From the NCBI GenBank assembly GCA_963760405.1, contig CAVXCV010000002.1:838737-902736 (forward strand): a stretch of DNA of 64,000 nucleotides, written 5' to 3'. Every line of letters begins with the position of its first letter. Within the stretch, counting starts at the first letter, position 1. The stretch is from RYN-230 sp963760405. GTDB lineage: Bacteria; Actinomycetota; Actinomycetes; Streptosporangiales; Streptosporangiaceae. This document shows positions 9,194-18,064 of this stretch, in pieces. The position numbers and the translations under genes were made by a program. Under the pieces are notes generated by a model. It saw only the letters and a list, made by a program, of their open reading frames with translations, searched no databases and was not told the DNA's origin.

Positions 9194-10858
9194 ATGGCAA
9201 CTGAGGCAACAGCTCCCGCGACCAGGCCGGCGGACGTCGGCCTTAAACGGGAGATGGGGCTGATCGGCGCAACCTGGGCATCCGAGACGTCGATCATCGG
9301 CTCGGGCTGGCTGTTCGCCCCGCTGACCGCCGCGCTGCTGGTAGGCGGGGCCGCGGTCCTGGACTGGGTCATCGCCGGAGTCATAGTCATCGTGCTGGCC
9401 CTGTGCCACGCCGAGCTCGGCGCGATGTACCCGGTCTCCGGCGGAACGGCCAGGTTCCCGCACTTCGCGTTCGGCAGCGTGGCCGGCATCGGGTTCGGCT
9501 TCTTCTCGTACGTACAGGCGGTCACGATCGCGCCGATCGAATGCTACGCGTTCATCCAGTACGCCTCCTTCTACTGGCCCAGCCTCTACGACGCGAAGGC
9601 GGGAAAGATCACCGGGCTCGGCCTGGTGATCACCGTCATCCTGATGGCGATCTTCACCGCGGTCAACTTCCTGGCCATGCGCATCTTCACCAGGGTCAAC
9701 AGCACCATCACCTGGTGGAAGGTCGCGATCCCGGTCCTCACCATCATCGTGCTGCTGTTCAAGTTCCACCCCGCCAACTTCAGCTCCGGGGGCGAAGGCT
9801 TCATGCCGGGCGGGATCCATGGCCTGTTCGCAGCGCTTCCGCTGGCCGGCATCATCTTCGCCTACTCCGGCTTCGAGCAGGCCGACCAGCTGGCCGGTGA
9901 GATCAAGAACCCGGGGCGCAACCTGCCGCGGGCGATCATCATCTCGGTCCTGATCGGCACCGTGATCTACACCATGCTGCAGGTCGCGTTCATCGGCGCG
10001 ATACCCGTGGCCCAGATACCCCACGGCCTCACGGGCATCACCAACCCCGAGATCCTCGCCGGGCCGTTCGCCGCTGTCGCGTCCCTGGCCGGGATCGCCT
10101 GGCTGGCGACGGTCCTGCGGATCGACGCGTTCATCTCCCCGTCCGGCACCGGCCTCATCTACACGACCGGAACCTCGCGGGTCAGCTACGGCCTGGCCAG
10201 GAACCGGTACGCGCCGCAGTTCTTCGGCAAGACCAACGCCACCGGCATTCCGTGGGTCGGGCTGATCTTCGCGTTCCTGTTCGGGCTGCTCTTCCTGCTG
10301 CCGTTCCCGAGCTGGCGCTCACTGGTAGGCATCATCACCGGTGCGAGCGTGCTGATGTACGCGGGCGCGCCGCTGTCCGTGGGTGCCTTCCGCGGGCAGG
10401 TGCCGGACGCCAACCGGCCGTACCGCATGCCGGGCGCCGCGGTGCTCGCCCCGGCCGCGTTCGTCGTCGCCGACCTGCTCATCTACTGGTCCGGGTTCAT
10501 CGTCGTCTGGAAGCTCGGCATCGTGCTGGTGATCGGGTACGTGCTGATCGGCATCTCGATGGCGTTCGACCAGAACCGGCCGCCGCTGGACTGGAAGTCG
10601 GCGATATGGCTGCCGGTGTGGCTGCTCGGCATGGGCATCATCTCCTGGCAGGGCCAGTTCCCCACTCCCAGTAAGCCGGCCGCGCTGCCGCCAACCAACA
10701 CCTTCAACATCCCGTTCTGGTGGGACATAGTGATCGTCGCCGTGTTCAGCCTGATCATCTACTACTGGGCCATGGCCACCAAGCTGCCCAGGGAAGAGAT
10801 GCTGAGGCTCGTCGGGATGCAGGCCGGGGAAGAGCCGCCCGAGCGGCTCCCCCACTGA
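9194..10858 (+). CDS. APC superfamily amino acid permease
   Basis: A 554-residue polytopic membrane protein with about 12-13 hydrophobic segments. The first segment region (KREMGLIGATWASETSIIGS) and the segment GIIFAYSGFEQADQLAGEIK are characteristic of the amino acid-polyamine-organocation superfamily. The family resemblance starts near the ATG at 9194. A longer form from ATG at 9116 adds 26 residues (MFDDHYHEAYSPAVWP) that are not hydrophobic. It probably imports an amino acid or related amine by proton symport; the substrate is unknown. It is monocistronic, with a shared hairpin at its 3' end. Confidence 0.87.
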   Translation: MATEATAPATRPADVGLKREMGLIGATWASETSIIGSGWLFAPLTAALLVGGAAVLDWVIAGVIVIVLALCHAELGAMYPVSGGTARFPHFAFGSVAGIGFGFFSYVQAVTIAPIECYAFIQYASFYWPSLYDAKAGKITGLGLVITVILMAIFTAVNFLAMRIFTRVNSTITWWKVAIPVLTIIVLLFKFHPANFSSGGEGFMPGGIHGLFAALPLAGIIFAYSGFEQADQLAGEIKNPGRNLPRAIIISVLIGTVIYTMLQVAFIGAIPVAQIPHGLTGITNPEILAGPFAAVASLAGIAWLATVLRIDAFISPSGTGLIYTTGTSRVSYGLARNRYAPQFFGKTNATGIPWVGLIFAFLFGLLFLLPFPSWRSLVGIITGASVLMYAGAPLSVGAFRGQVPDANRPYRMPGAAVLAPAAFVVADLLIYWSGFIVVWKLGIVLVIGYVLIGISMAFDQNRPPLDWKSAIWLPVWLLGMGIISWQGQFPTPSKPAALPPTNTFNIPFWWDIVIVAVFSLIIYYWAMATKLPREEMLRLVGMQAGEEPPERLPH

Positions 10859-10862
10859 TCCG

Positions 10863-11296
10863 CTAACCGTCAGCCCGAGGACCTCCGCCCCGCTCCTGGG
10901 GACGGGGGTCCTCGGCCGTTCTGGCCCCTGCGTCCGGTGCCTGGCCGTCCGGTGCCTGGCCGTCCGGTGCCGCAGCGGCCAGGCCACGGCGGTAGCGCAC
11001 TAGCACCCGGCCGCGGATCAGCTCGCCGTGGACCGCGCCGAACGAGCGGCTGTCCACCGCGCGGGCGGTCCGGCTGTCGGATTCCAGCCACCAGCCGCCG
11101 TCCACCCGCCGGGCCGCCCGCTTGACCAGCAGGAAACCTGGCCGGCCCGGATGCTCCGCGACCACGACCTGGCCCGGCTGGATCCGGGTGGCCGGGAGCC
11201 CCGCAGGCCACGCCAGACCAGCAGCCAGTCGCCCGGCCGCAGCCCCGGTTCCATGGACCGCTCCGCGACCGCAACCCGCCATAGCGGCCAGCGCAT
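10863..11296 (-). CDS. sodX: Nickel-type superoxide dismutase maturation protease (SodX), frameshifted
   Basis: An S26 signal-peptidase-like protein that trims the leader of Ni-SOD. The N-terminus MRWPLWRVAVAERSMEPGLR carries the catalytic serine (S-M-E-P). The general-base lysine is in GFLLVKRAARR, and SFGAVHGELIRGRVLVRYRR follows. The N-terminal part (ATG at 11296 preceded by GGGAGGG) and the rest lie in different frames, with the shift between about 11180 and 11210. The product extends about 35 residues past the family end as an Ala/Pro/Gly-rich tail. It is divergent from sodN, the usual partner. Confidence 0.82.
10875..10915. terminator. Hairpin between permease and sodX 3' ends
   Basis: CCGAGGACC (10875-10883) pairs perfectly with GGTCCTCGG (10907-10915). 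It lies 17 bases after the permease stop and within the last codons of the converging sodX gene, so it may terminate the permease transcript or both. There is no strong U-tract. Confidence 0.4.
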
Positions 11297-11378
11297 CTGC
11301 CCTCCCAGGTTCAGCCCGGAGCCGACGGGGTAGTGTCGGTCTCCGGTACCCATGATCCGACATGAGAGAAGGGGATCA

Positions 11379-11792
11379 ATGAGACTGCTGGCACGTCTCC
11401 TTGAGCCGAGGACCACTGCGCACGCGCACTGTGACCTGCCCTGCGGCGTCTACGACCCGGCCCAGGCGCGGATTGAGGCCGAGTCCGTCAAGGCAATCAT
11501 CCAGAAGTACAACGACAGCTCCGACCCAGCGTTCCAGACCCGCGCGCTGCTGATCAAGGAACAGCGCTCGGACCTGGTCAAGCACCACCTGTGGGTGCTG
11601 TGGACCGACTACTTCAAGCCACCGCACTTCGAGAAGTACCCGCAGCTGAACCAGTTGTTCAACGAGGCCACCAAGCTGGCCGGCGGCGGCCCGGGCGGCA
11701 CCAAGAGCAGCACCGACGTGGCCGTGGCCGACGCACTGCTGGCCAAGATCGAGGAGATCAACAAGATCTTCTGGGAGACCAAGCAGGGCTGA
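11379..11792 (+). CDS. sodN: Nickel superoxide dismutase (SodN)
   Basis: A 137-residue preprotein that converts superoxide to oxygen and hydrogen peroxide in the cytosol. After a leader of about 16 residues (MRLLARLLEPRTTAHA) comes the nickel hook HCDLPCGVYDP. It supplies His1, Cys2 and Cys6 once the leader is removed, a step assigned to the divergent SodX. The four-helix body follows (AIIQKYNDS, VKHHLWVLWTDYFKP, FEKYPQLNQLFNEATKLAG). The ATG is preceded by GAGAAGGGGA. Length and motifs match the Streptomyces enzyme, so the call is secure. Confidence 0.96.
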   Translation: MRLLARLLEPRTTAHAHCDLPCGVYDPAQARIEAESVKAIIQKYNDSSDPAFQTRALLIKEQRSDLVKHHLWVLWTDYFKPPHFEKYPQLNQLFNEATKLAGGGPGGTKSSTDVAVADALLAKIEEINKIFWETKQG

Positions 11793-11820
11793 CATCGCAG
11801 CCATCTCTGTGGCTGGCAGC

Positions 11821-11860
11821 AGCGGAGGCCGCGCGGGCCTACCCCCGCGCGGCCTCCGCT
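11821..11860 (+). terminator. Strong hairpin terminator after sodN
   Basis: A perfect 17-base stem (11821-11837 with 11844-11860) encloses a 6-base loop, 29 bases after the sodN stop. It is followed by TTGCGC rather than a U-tract, as is common in actinobacteria. Confidence 0.7.
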
Positions 11861-12033
11861 TTGCGCTGGTCAGCCTGGACTGGCAGGCTGGCCTGGACGG
11901 CTGGTGAGCGGCGAAACGCGCGACAGCGAAACGGCCCGGCGCGTTCGGCCGCAGCCGCTGCGGGCGGTAGGTTGCAAGGCAACACCACGACGCTGTCAGC
12001 CACGCGGGCCGGCTGGCGGCACTGGAGGACGAC

Positions 12034-12495
12034 GTGACGGAAGAAACGACCGCATCGGCACCTGCGGCCGTGCCCACCGCGGTTCGTGACGGCAGGCCGT
12101 CCCCGCAGGACACCACGGACTGCGTGACGATCCGCATGCCCGCCGAGGGCGCCTACCTGTCCGTGCTGCGCACGGCCACCGCCGGGCTGGCCGCCCGGCT
12201 GGACTTCACCCTGGACGAGATCGAGGACCTGCGCATCGCGGTGGACGAGGCTTGCGGCATGCTGCTCAGCCAGGCCGCGCCAGGAGCCACCCTGGACTGT
12301 GATTTCACCCTCGGCGAGGACAGCATGACCATCGCCGTGTCCGTGCTCGCCGAGCAGCCCCAGCTGCCGTCCCGGGAGACCTTCGCCTGGACCGTGCTGG
12401 CCGCGCTGGCCGGAAGCGTGGATGCCTGGGCCGGGCCGGGCAGCAAGGTCACGGTCATGCTGCGGAAGACCCGTGAGCTATCGAGGTCCGGGTGA
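12034..12495 (+). CDS. RsbW-type anti-sigma factor / ATP-binding serine kinase
   Basis: A 153-residue GHKL-type protein. The N-box region is FTLDEIEDLRIAVDEACGML, followed by LDCDFTLGEDSMTIAVSV. This is the anti-sigma partner layout of the actinobacterial SigB/SigF system, where the protein binds the sigma factor and is relieved by an anti-anti-sigma protein. No anti-anti-sigma gene is nearby. GTG at 12034 follows GGAGGACGAC. The stop overlaps the next start by 4 bases (GTGA), coupling it to the sigma factor gene. Confidence 0.88.
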   Translation: MTEETTASAPAAVPTAVRDGRPSPQDTTDCVTIRMPAEGAYLSVLRTATAGLAARLDFTLDEIEDLRIAVDEACGMLLSQAAPGATLDCDFTLGEDSMTIAVSVLAEQPQLPSRETFAWTVLAALAGSVDAWAGPGSKVTVMLRKTRELSRSG

Positions 12496-13391
12496 CTGAG
12501 GAAATCGGGATCCGGGTTTCCCGGGACATGGACGCGCGAGTGGCCGAGCAGATCGACGCCACCACGCCCGGCGACACTGAGGCTGAGGCCAGCGCCGAGG
12601 CGGTAGTGGCCGCGCCGCGGATTCAGCATGCGGTGCCGGACCGGGGACGGGCCCGGGAGCTCTTCGAGCGGCTGGCGGTGCTGCCCGCGGGCGACGAGGA
12701 GCGGCTGCGTATCCGCGGCGAGCTGGTCGAGCTGCACCTGCCCCTGGTCGAGTACCTGGCCCGCAGGTTCCGCAACCGCGGGGAATGGCTCGACGACCTG
12801 ACCCAGGTGGCGACGATCGGCCTGATCAAGTCGATCGACCGGTTCGACCTGGCTCGCGGGGTGGAATTCTCCACCTACGCCACCCCGACCATTGTGGGTG
12901 AGATCAAGCGGCACTTCCGGGACAAGGGCTGGGCGGTCCGGGTCCCGCGCAGGCTGCAGGAGCTGAAGCTGTCGCTGACCAAGGCCATCGGTGACCTGGC
13001 GCAGCGGGAGGGACGGGCGCCCACGGTCGCCGAGATCGCGGCCCACCTGCAGATGTCAGAGGAGGAGGTGCTGGAGGGCCTGGAGTCGGCGAACGCGTAT
13101 TCCACGGTCTCCCTGGACGCCCCCGACTCCGGCGACGACGACGCGCCCGCGGTCGCCGAATCGCTCGGCATGCTGGACGATGCGCTGGAGGGAGTCGAGT
13201 ACCGGGAGTCGCTCAAGCCGTTGCTGGAGCAGCTGCCGAGCCGGGAAAAGCGGATCCTGCTGCTGCGCTTCTTCGGCAACATGACCCAGTCCCAGATCGC
13301 CAGCGAACTCGGTATCTCGCAGATGCACGTGTCCCGGCTGCTGGCCAGGACACTGGCGCAGCTCCGGGACGGGCTGACCGCGGAAGACTGA
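12492..13391 (+). CDS. sigF: SigB/SigF/SigG-family RNA polymerase sigma factor
   Basis: A 299-residue group 3 sigma factor. Region 2 is visible as LVEYLARRFRNRGEWLDDLTQ and GLIKSIDRFDLARGVEFSTYA. Region 3 follows as IKRHFRDKGWAVRVPRRLQE. Region 4 is LPSREKRILLLRFFGNMTQS and the HTH IASELGISQMHVSRLLART. About 50 non-conserved residues precede region 1.2/2. It is translationally coupled to the anti-sigma gene upstream. It probably directs a general or osmotic/oxidative stress regulon, as do its Streptomyces and Mycobacterium relatives; the exact paralogue is inferred. Confidence 0.92.
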   Translation: MTEEIGIRVSRDMDARVAEQIDATTPGDTEAEASAEAVVAAPRIQHAVPDRGRARELFERLAVLPAGDEERLRIRGELVELHLPLVEYLARRFRNRGEWLDDLTQVATIGLIKSIDRFDLARGVEFSTYATPTIVGEIKRHFRDKGWAVRVPRRLQELKLSLTKAIGDLAQREGRAPTVAEIAAHLQMSEEEVLEGLESANAYSTVSLDAPDSGDDDAPAVAESLGMLDDALEGVEYRESLKPLLEQLPSREKRILLLRFFGNMTQSQIASELGISQMHVSRLLARTLAQLRDGLTAED

Positions 13392-13411
13392 CGGGGCGGG
13401 GCCGCGGGCAG

Positions 13412-13834
13412 CTACCGGCGGCGGCCCGGGGCCCGGTCGGCCGCGGCCGGGCCACCGGCCAGGGCCCGCAGGCTGGGCGGCACCAGGATCGCCACGAACC
13501 CGGCCAGCGCCAGGATCAGGAATGGCACACCCCAGGCGTAGCGGTGCCCCTGCAGCAGGTAGATGCTCACTATGGCCGCGAACAGCTGGGTCAGCAGCGC
13601 CGGGGTCCGGCTCCACCGCCGGGCCCGCGCCAGCCCCACCGCGACCCAGGCCAGCGCGGCCGCGGTGACCACACCGATCACGGTCAGCGCGATCCCGCTG
13701 CCCTGCTGGTAAGACTTTCCGCTCGCCGCGTCGATCCCGGCTAGCACGCTGGCCACCAGCAGGCCAGCGGCCTCTGCCGCCTGCACCCCCGCCGCGCCGA
13801 GCAGGCTCGGCGGCCTCTGTTGCATTTTCCGCAC
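13412..13834 (-). CDS. Four-helix integral membrane protein, function unknown
   Basis: A 140-residue protein with four hydrophobic segments (AGLLVASVLAGI, ALTVIGVVTAAALAWVAVGL, LTQLFAAIVSIYLL, VPFLILALAGFVAILV) and a basic C-terminus. This pattern is common in small actinobacterial membrane proteins of unknown role. It is convergent with the sigma factor gene and divergent from the lipid kinase gene, with only 26 bases between the latter starts, so the two probably share a promoter region. Confidence 0.72.
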   Translation of the reverse strand: MRKMQQRPPSLLGAAGVQAAEAAGLLVASVLAGIDAASGKSYQQGSGIALTVIGVVTAAALAWVAVGLARARRWSRTPALLTQLFAAIVSIYLLQGHRYAWGVPFLILALAGFVAILVPPSLRALAGGPAAADRAPGRRR

Positions 13835-13860
13835 TCCTCCCGCCTGGCTACCCTGAGCGC

Positions 13861-14802
13861 GTGCGCGCGCTCCTGATCGTCAACCCGCATGCCACCAGCA
13901 CGACCCGGCTACGCCGGGACGTCATCGAGCACGCTCTCGCCTCCCAGCTAGCGCTGGACGTCGTGGAGACACGCTACCGGGGCCACGCAGCCACGCTGGC
14001 CGGAAAGGCCGCCAGGGACGGCTACGAGCTCGTGCTCACGCTGGGCGGCGACGGCACGGTGAACGAGGCGGTCAACGGGCTCGTCCGCGACGGCGAGCCC
14101 GGGGCCGGCCGGCCCTGGCCACACTGCCCGGCGGGAACGCCAACGTGTTCACCCGGGCGCTCGGGCTGCCCGCCGACCCCGTGGACGCGGCTGGCCGGCT
14201 GATCGAGGCGCTGCGGGCGGATCGGCACCGGGACATCAGCCTGGGCCGGATCAGCATGGCCGGGGCCGGGGACCGCTACTTCACCTTCAACGCCGGGGCC
14301 GGCCTGGATGCCGAGGTGGTCCGGCTGATCGAGGTCCTGCGGGCCCGGGGCCGGACGGCCACCCCCCGGCTCTACGTATGGACCGCGCTACGGCAGTTCT
14401 ACACGGGCAGCGACCGCCAGAACCCGGCGCTGACCGTGGAGCGCGACGGCCAGCCCGGTATCGGCCACCTGTTCTTCGCCCTCATCTCCAACGCCACTCC
14501 CTGGACCTATCTGGGCCTGGCGCCCGGTCAACCCGAGCCCGGCGGCCAGTTTCGACACAGGCCTCGACCTTTTCGCGCTGCGCCGCATGCGCACCGTGGG
14601 CACGCTGTCCGTGCTGCGCCAGATGCTTACCAGCCAGGACGGCCCGCCTCGCGGCAGGGATGTGCTCAACCTGCACGACGAGCCCTCGTTCACGCTCAGA
14701 TCGGCCCGGCCAATAGCGGTTCAGGTTGACGGAGAGTACGTGGGTGAACACGAATACGTCAGGTTTCGGGCTGTTCCGCATGCTCTGCGGGTAATAGCCT
14801 GA
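13861..14802 (+). pseudogene. Diacylglycerol kinase family lipid kinase, two frameshifts
   Basis: The DAGK/YegS/LCB5 catalytic domain is present: LLIVNPHATSTTR, the glycine-rich LTLGGDGTVNEAVNGL, and after a frame change LPGGNANVFTRALGLP and YFTFNAGAGLDAEVV. A second frame change near 14517 restores VNPSPAASFDTGLDLFALRR, and the C-terminus VQVDGEYVGEHEYVRFRAVP is normal. The frames used are 1, then 3 from about 14105, then 1 from about 14520. Total length (about 313 codons) is normal, so two compensating single-base errors are the simplest reading. It would phosphorylate diacylglycerol or a related membrane lipid. Confidence 0.85.
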
Positions 14803-15014
14803 CTAGCCGGAACGGCCGCTGATGTGACTCATCTGACATGGAAATCCCGCTGAACCTTTGCCAAATAGTCTTGCGTTTGATCCATCAGCTTGACAGGCTA
14901 GAACCCGGTTCGGGTGAGCGCCGCTGTGCGCCGTCCTGGCAGGCCCTGGTGGTTGGCGAGACATTCCACGGCCGCAGGCCAGGAGTTCAGTGAGAACGCC
15001 CGCTTGAGCCTGGT

Positions 15015-15038
15015 GTTTAGCTTTACCACCCCGGGAAC
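15015..15038 (+). promoter_or_regulatory. Possible stress-sigma promoter of whiB1
   Basis: GTTT at 15015-15018 and GGGAAC at 15033-15038 are separated by 14 bases, near the GTTT/GGGTAT pattern of SigB/SigF-type promoters. It lies within the 339-base gene-free interval 14803-15141. The match is short and imperfect. Confidence 0.3.
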
Positions 15039-15066
15039 TTAAGAGATCCCGAAATACGGCTCAGCT

Positions 15067-15082
15067 CGTGAAATCGTTCACA
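15067..15082 (+). promoter_or_regulatory. CRP/GlxR-type site upstream of whiB1
   Basis: CGTGA-AATCGT-TCACA matches the TGTGA-N6-TCACA consensus of CRP/GlxR/Cmr regulators at all but one of the ten conserved positions. It is centred 67 bases before the whiB1 start. CRP control of whiB1 is established in Mycobacterium tuberculosis, which supports the call. Confidence 0.55.
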
Positions 15083-15141
15083 AGCACGAGTGGCGGCCAC
15101 GATCCGGGCCCTGGCCCGGCTGCCAAGGAGGAGTGGACCGC

Positions 15142-15396
15142 ATGGACTGGCGCCACGACGCCGCCTGCCGTGACGTGGACCCGGAACTGTTCTTCCCCAT
15201 CGGGAACACCGGGCCTGCGCTACTCCAGATCGACGAAGCCAAGCAAGTGTGCCGGCGGTGCCCGGCCATAGAGTCCTGCCTGCAGTGGGCATTGGAGAGT
15301 GGCCAGGACGCTGGCGTGTGGGGCGGGATGAGCGAAGACGAGCGGCGCGCGCTGAAGCGGCGCACCACCCGGTTCCGGGCTCGGGCCCACGCCTGA
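15142..15396 (+). CDS. whiB1: WhiB1 (WblE) family iron-sulfur transcriptional regulator
   Basis: An 84-residue Wbl protein. The four cluster-ligand cysteines are in DAACRDVDP, KQVCRRCPAIESC; the G(V/I)WGG turn is GVWGGMSEDERRALKRR, followed by a basic DNA-binding tail. The sequence is nearly identical to mycobacterial WhiB1 and Streptomyces WblE, which bind a nitric-oxide-sensitive 4Fe-4S cluster and contact the principal sigma factor. ATG at 15142 sits 8 bases after AAGGAGGAG. Its divergent-tail neighbour is pdtaS, as in Mycobacterium. Confidence 0.95.
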   Translation: MDWRHDAACRDVDPELFFPIGNTGPALLQIDEAKQVCRRCPAIESCLQWALESGQDAGVWGGMSEDERRALKRRTTRFRARAHA

Positions 15397-15484
15397 GCTG
15401 TCGCGGCCAGCGGCCGGCCGTCAGCGGCCGACCGCTGACGTCTGCTCCGGCCGGTATCCCGGCATTGCGGCCGGCCTCCCGGCG

Positions 15485-17041
15485 CTAGTGATCGGTGCTG
15501 GCGGGCCGTTTCCGGCGCCCGGCTAACGACGCTCCCGTGGTCACGTCCAGCGGCAGATCCACCAGCGCGATGGTGCCACCGCCAGCCCGCGGCTTGACCT
15601 CGAGCCGGCCAGCGAGTTCCGAGACCACCAGCGTGCGCACGATCTGCAGGCCCAGGCTGGTCGCTGAATCCAGGTCGAACTCGTCGGGCAGGCCAACGCC
15701 GTTGTCCTCGATCGTCACCACCAGCCGGTGCCGCCGCCGGTCCACGGTCACCTCGAGCAAGCCTTCATCCTCGGTTTCCGGGCACATAGCCAGGCCGTGC
15801 TGCAGCGCGTTCTGCAGCAGCTCGGCCAGGACCAGGGCCAGCGGGGTGGCCACCGCCGACGGGAGCAGGCCGAACCGGCCGATCAGCGCGGGCTTGACCC
15901 GCGCCTCGGCCGTGGACACCTCCCCGGCCATCGCCACCACGCGCTCGGCCACGTCGTCGAAATCCACGATCTCCTCTGGCGCGTGCGACAGCGTCTCGTG
16001 CACGGTCGCGATCGAGCCCACCCGGCGCACGGCTTCCTCCAGCGCCGCCCGCGCCTCGGGCGCCTCTACCCGCCGGGCCTGCAGCCGCAGCAGCGCCGCC
16101 ACGGTCTGCAGGTTGTTCTTGACCCGGTGGTGGATCTCCCTGATCGTGGCGTCCTTGGTCATCAGCTCCCGCTCGCGGTGCCGTAGCTCAGTCACGTCCC
16201 GGACCAGCACCAGCGCGCCGGTGCGCAGCCCGTTCACCACCAGCGGGATGGCCCGCAACTGCACCACCGACCCGTTGCCCTCGACCTCCGTCTCCCGCGG
16301 CGCCCGGCCGCTGGCCGTCACCATGAGCGAGTCGTCTGTGGGCCGGCCCGGGGCACACAGCCGGGCGGTCAGCGGTCCCAGTTCCGCGCCGACCAGGTCC
16401 GCGGTCAGGCCGAGCCGACGGTAGGCGGACAGTGCGTTCGGGCTGGCGTAGCTGACCTTGCCGGAGCGGCCGAGCCGGAGCAGCCCGTCGCCTACCCGGG
16501 GCGACCTGACCAGCGCGGGCTGCTGCCCCGGCCAGGGGAACATGCCGGACGCCACCATCTGGGCCAGGTCGTCCGCGCCCTTCAGGTAGGTCAGCTCCAG
16601 CCGGCTCGGAGTGCGCGCGGAGGAAAGGTTCGTGCTCCGCTCGATCACCGCGATCACGTTGCCTTCCCGGGTGACCGGGATGGATTCCCGGCGGACTGGG
16701 ACCCCCCGGGTCCACTCCGGGTCCCCTTCCCGGCAGATCCGCTGCTCCCGCATGGCCGAGTCGAGGAACGGCCGGGCGCCGGTGGACGCGAACGAGCCCA
16801 CCGCGTCATCGTGGAACGTGGTCGGGCCGGTGGTCGGGCGCATCTGGGCCAGCACCACCCAGCCGGAGGAGTCCTGCAGCGGCGCCCAGAGCACCAGGTC
16901 GGCGAAGGACAGGTCAGCGAGCAGCTGCCAGTCAGACACCAGCGCGTGCAGCCAGTCCACGTCGGCGTGAGTCAGCGCGGTGTGCCGCCGGGCGAGCGCG
17001 TTCAGCGTGGGCACCCAATCATCATCGCTCATCCAGGCCAC
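15485..17041 (-). CDS. pdtaS: Sensor histidine kinase PdtaS (HisKA_2 type)
   Basis: A 518-residue soluble kinase. Residues about 1-160 form a GAF-like sensor domain, residues about 170-285 a PAS domain ending QLRAIPLVVNGLRTGALVLV, and then the HisKA_2 domain with EIHHRVKNNLQTVAALLRLQ carrying the phospho-acceptor His. The ATPase motifs are LAELLQNALQHG (N box) and IEDNGVGLP (G box). This is the PdtaS architecture, whose partner is the antiterminator PdtaR (not in this window). Position next to whiB1 matches Mycobacterium. No transmembrane segment is present. Confidence 0.93.
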   Translation of the reverse strand: MAWMSDDDWVPTLNALARRHTALTHADVDWLHALVSDWQLLADLSFADLVLWAPLQDSSGWVVLAQMRPTTGPTTFHDDAVGSFASTGARPFLDSAMREQRICREGDPEWTRGVPVRRESIPVTREGNVIAVIERSTNLSSARTPSRLELTYLKGADDLAQMVASGMFPWPGQQPALVRSPRVGDGLLRLGRSGKVSYASPNALSAYRRLGLTADLVGAELGPLTARLCAPGRPTDDSLMVTASGRAPRETEVEGNGSVVQLRAIPLVVNGLRTGALVLVRDVTELRHRERELMTKDATIREIHHRVKNNLQTVAALLRLQARRVEAPEARAALEEAVRRVGSIATVHETLSHAPEEIVDFDDVAERVVAMAGEVSTAEARVKPALIGRFGLLPSAVATPLALVLAELLQNALQHGLAMCPETEDEGLLEVTVDRRRHRLVVTIEDNGVGLPDEFDLDSATSLGLQIVRTLVVSELAGRLEVKPRAGGGTIALVDLPLDVTTGASLAGRRKRPASTDH

Positions 17042-17120
17042 CGGCCGGGTCTGGAGGGGAGCGCAGGCCGCGGTGATGAGGGATCATGTCCGGAACGCAG
17101 CATCTGCGGAAGGACCGACC

Positions 17121-18035
17121 GTGACAGCCTCCCCAGTCATCCGCGACAGTGGTGTTCCCCGGCCAGCTGACGCCGGCCCCCGGATCCCGAAGTACTACGC
17201 GGTCAAGCGGCAGCTGCTCGAGCTCACCGCGGCCATGGCCCCGGGGAGCCCGGTCCCGCCGGAGCGTGAGCTCGCCCAGCAGTACGGCACCTCGCGGACC
17301 ACCGTGCGGCAGGCCCTGGCCGAGCTCGTGGTGGAGGGGCGGCTGCTGCGGATGCAGGGCAAGGGCACGTTCGTGGCCAAGCCAAAGGTCGCCCAGCTGC
17401 TCGAGCTGGCCAGCTACACCCAGGGCATGCGGGCGCATGGGCTGCACCCGCAGACGCAGATCCTGGACACCAGCTACGTGCCCGCGGACGACCAGCTGTC
17501 CGCCCTGCTCAGCATCCGGCCGGGCAGCCGCGTGCTGCGCATCCACCGGCTGCGGCTCGCCGACGGGGAACCCATGTCCACGGACACCTCGCACCTGTCC
17601 GCCCGCCGCTACCCCGGGCTGCGCCGCAACCTGGACCGGTACGCGTCGCTGTACGAGGCGCTTGCCGCTGCCTACGGGGTACAGCTGGCCGAGGCGGTGG
17701 AGACCATCGAGACCGTGCTGGCCGACCCGAAGGACGCCCGGCTGCTCGGCGTGGACGTCGGCATGCCGCTGTTGCTGCTCTCCCGGCAGGCTTTTGACGT
17801 GGCCGGGACCCCGGTGGAATGGGCCCAGTCCAAGTACCGCGGCGACCGCTACAAGCTGGTCACCCGCCTGCACCGGACCGGCGAGCCACCCCGGGAGCGG
17901 GCGGGCTGTCCCCGGGAGCGGGCTAGCCGCCTGGAGTGGGCGGGCGCTGGCCTGCTGGAAGAGCGCTGGCAGGTGCACGGCCCGGATGCGGACTACGCGG
18001 CGGTAACCATGTTTGACCGCGAGTCAGCCGGGTAG
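17121..18035 (+). CDS. GntR/HutC family transcriptional regulator (UTRA domain)
   Basis: A 304-residue regulator. The winged helix (residues about 28-95) contains PPERELAQQYGTSRTTVRQA and LLRMQGKGTFVAKP. The UTRA ligand-binding domain follows (DTSHLSARRYPGL through ETVLADPKDARLLGV and WAQSKYRGDRY). About 45 extra residues rich in Arg/Glu follow the usual end. GTG at 17121 was chosen because GGAAGGA precedes it and the upstream open frame lacks similarity. UTRA ligands are often sugars, phosphosugars or amino-acid derivatives. The direct repeats just downstream (18065-18100) may be its operators for the transporter operon. Confidence 0.88.
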   Translation: MTASPVIRDSGVPRPADAGPRIPKYYAVKRQLLELTAAMAPGSPVPPERELAQQYGTSRTTVRQALAELVVEGRLLRMQGKGTFVAKPKVAQLLELASYTQGMRAHGLHPQTQILDTSYVPADDQLSALLSIRPGSRVLRIHRLRLADGEPMSTDTSHLSARRYPGLRRNLDRYASLYEALAAAYGVQLAEAVETIETVLADPKDARLLGVDVGMPLLLLSRQAFDVAGTPVEWAQSKYRGDRYKLVTRLHRTGEPPRERAGCPRERASRLEWAGAGLLEERWQVHGPDADYAAVTMFDRESAG

Positions 18036-18064
18036 CCGGGGTGGTCCTCGGTGCGTTCGGTCTC

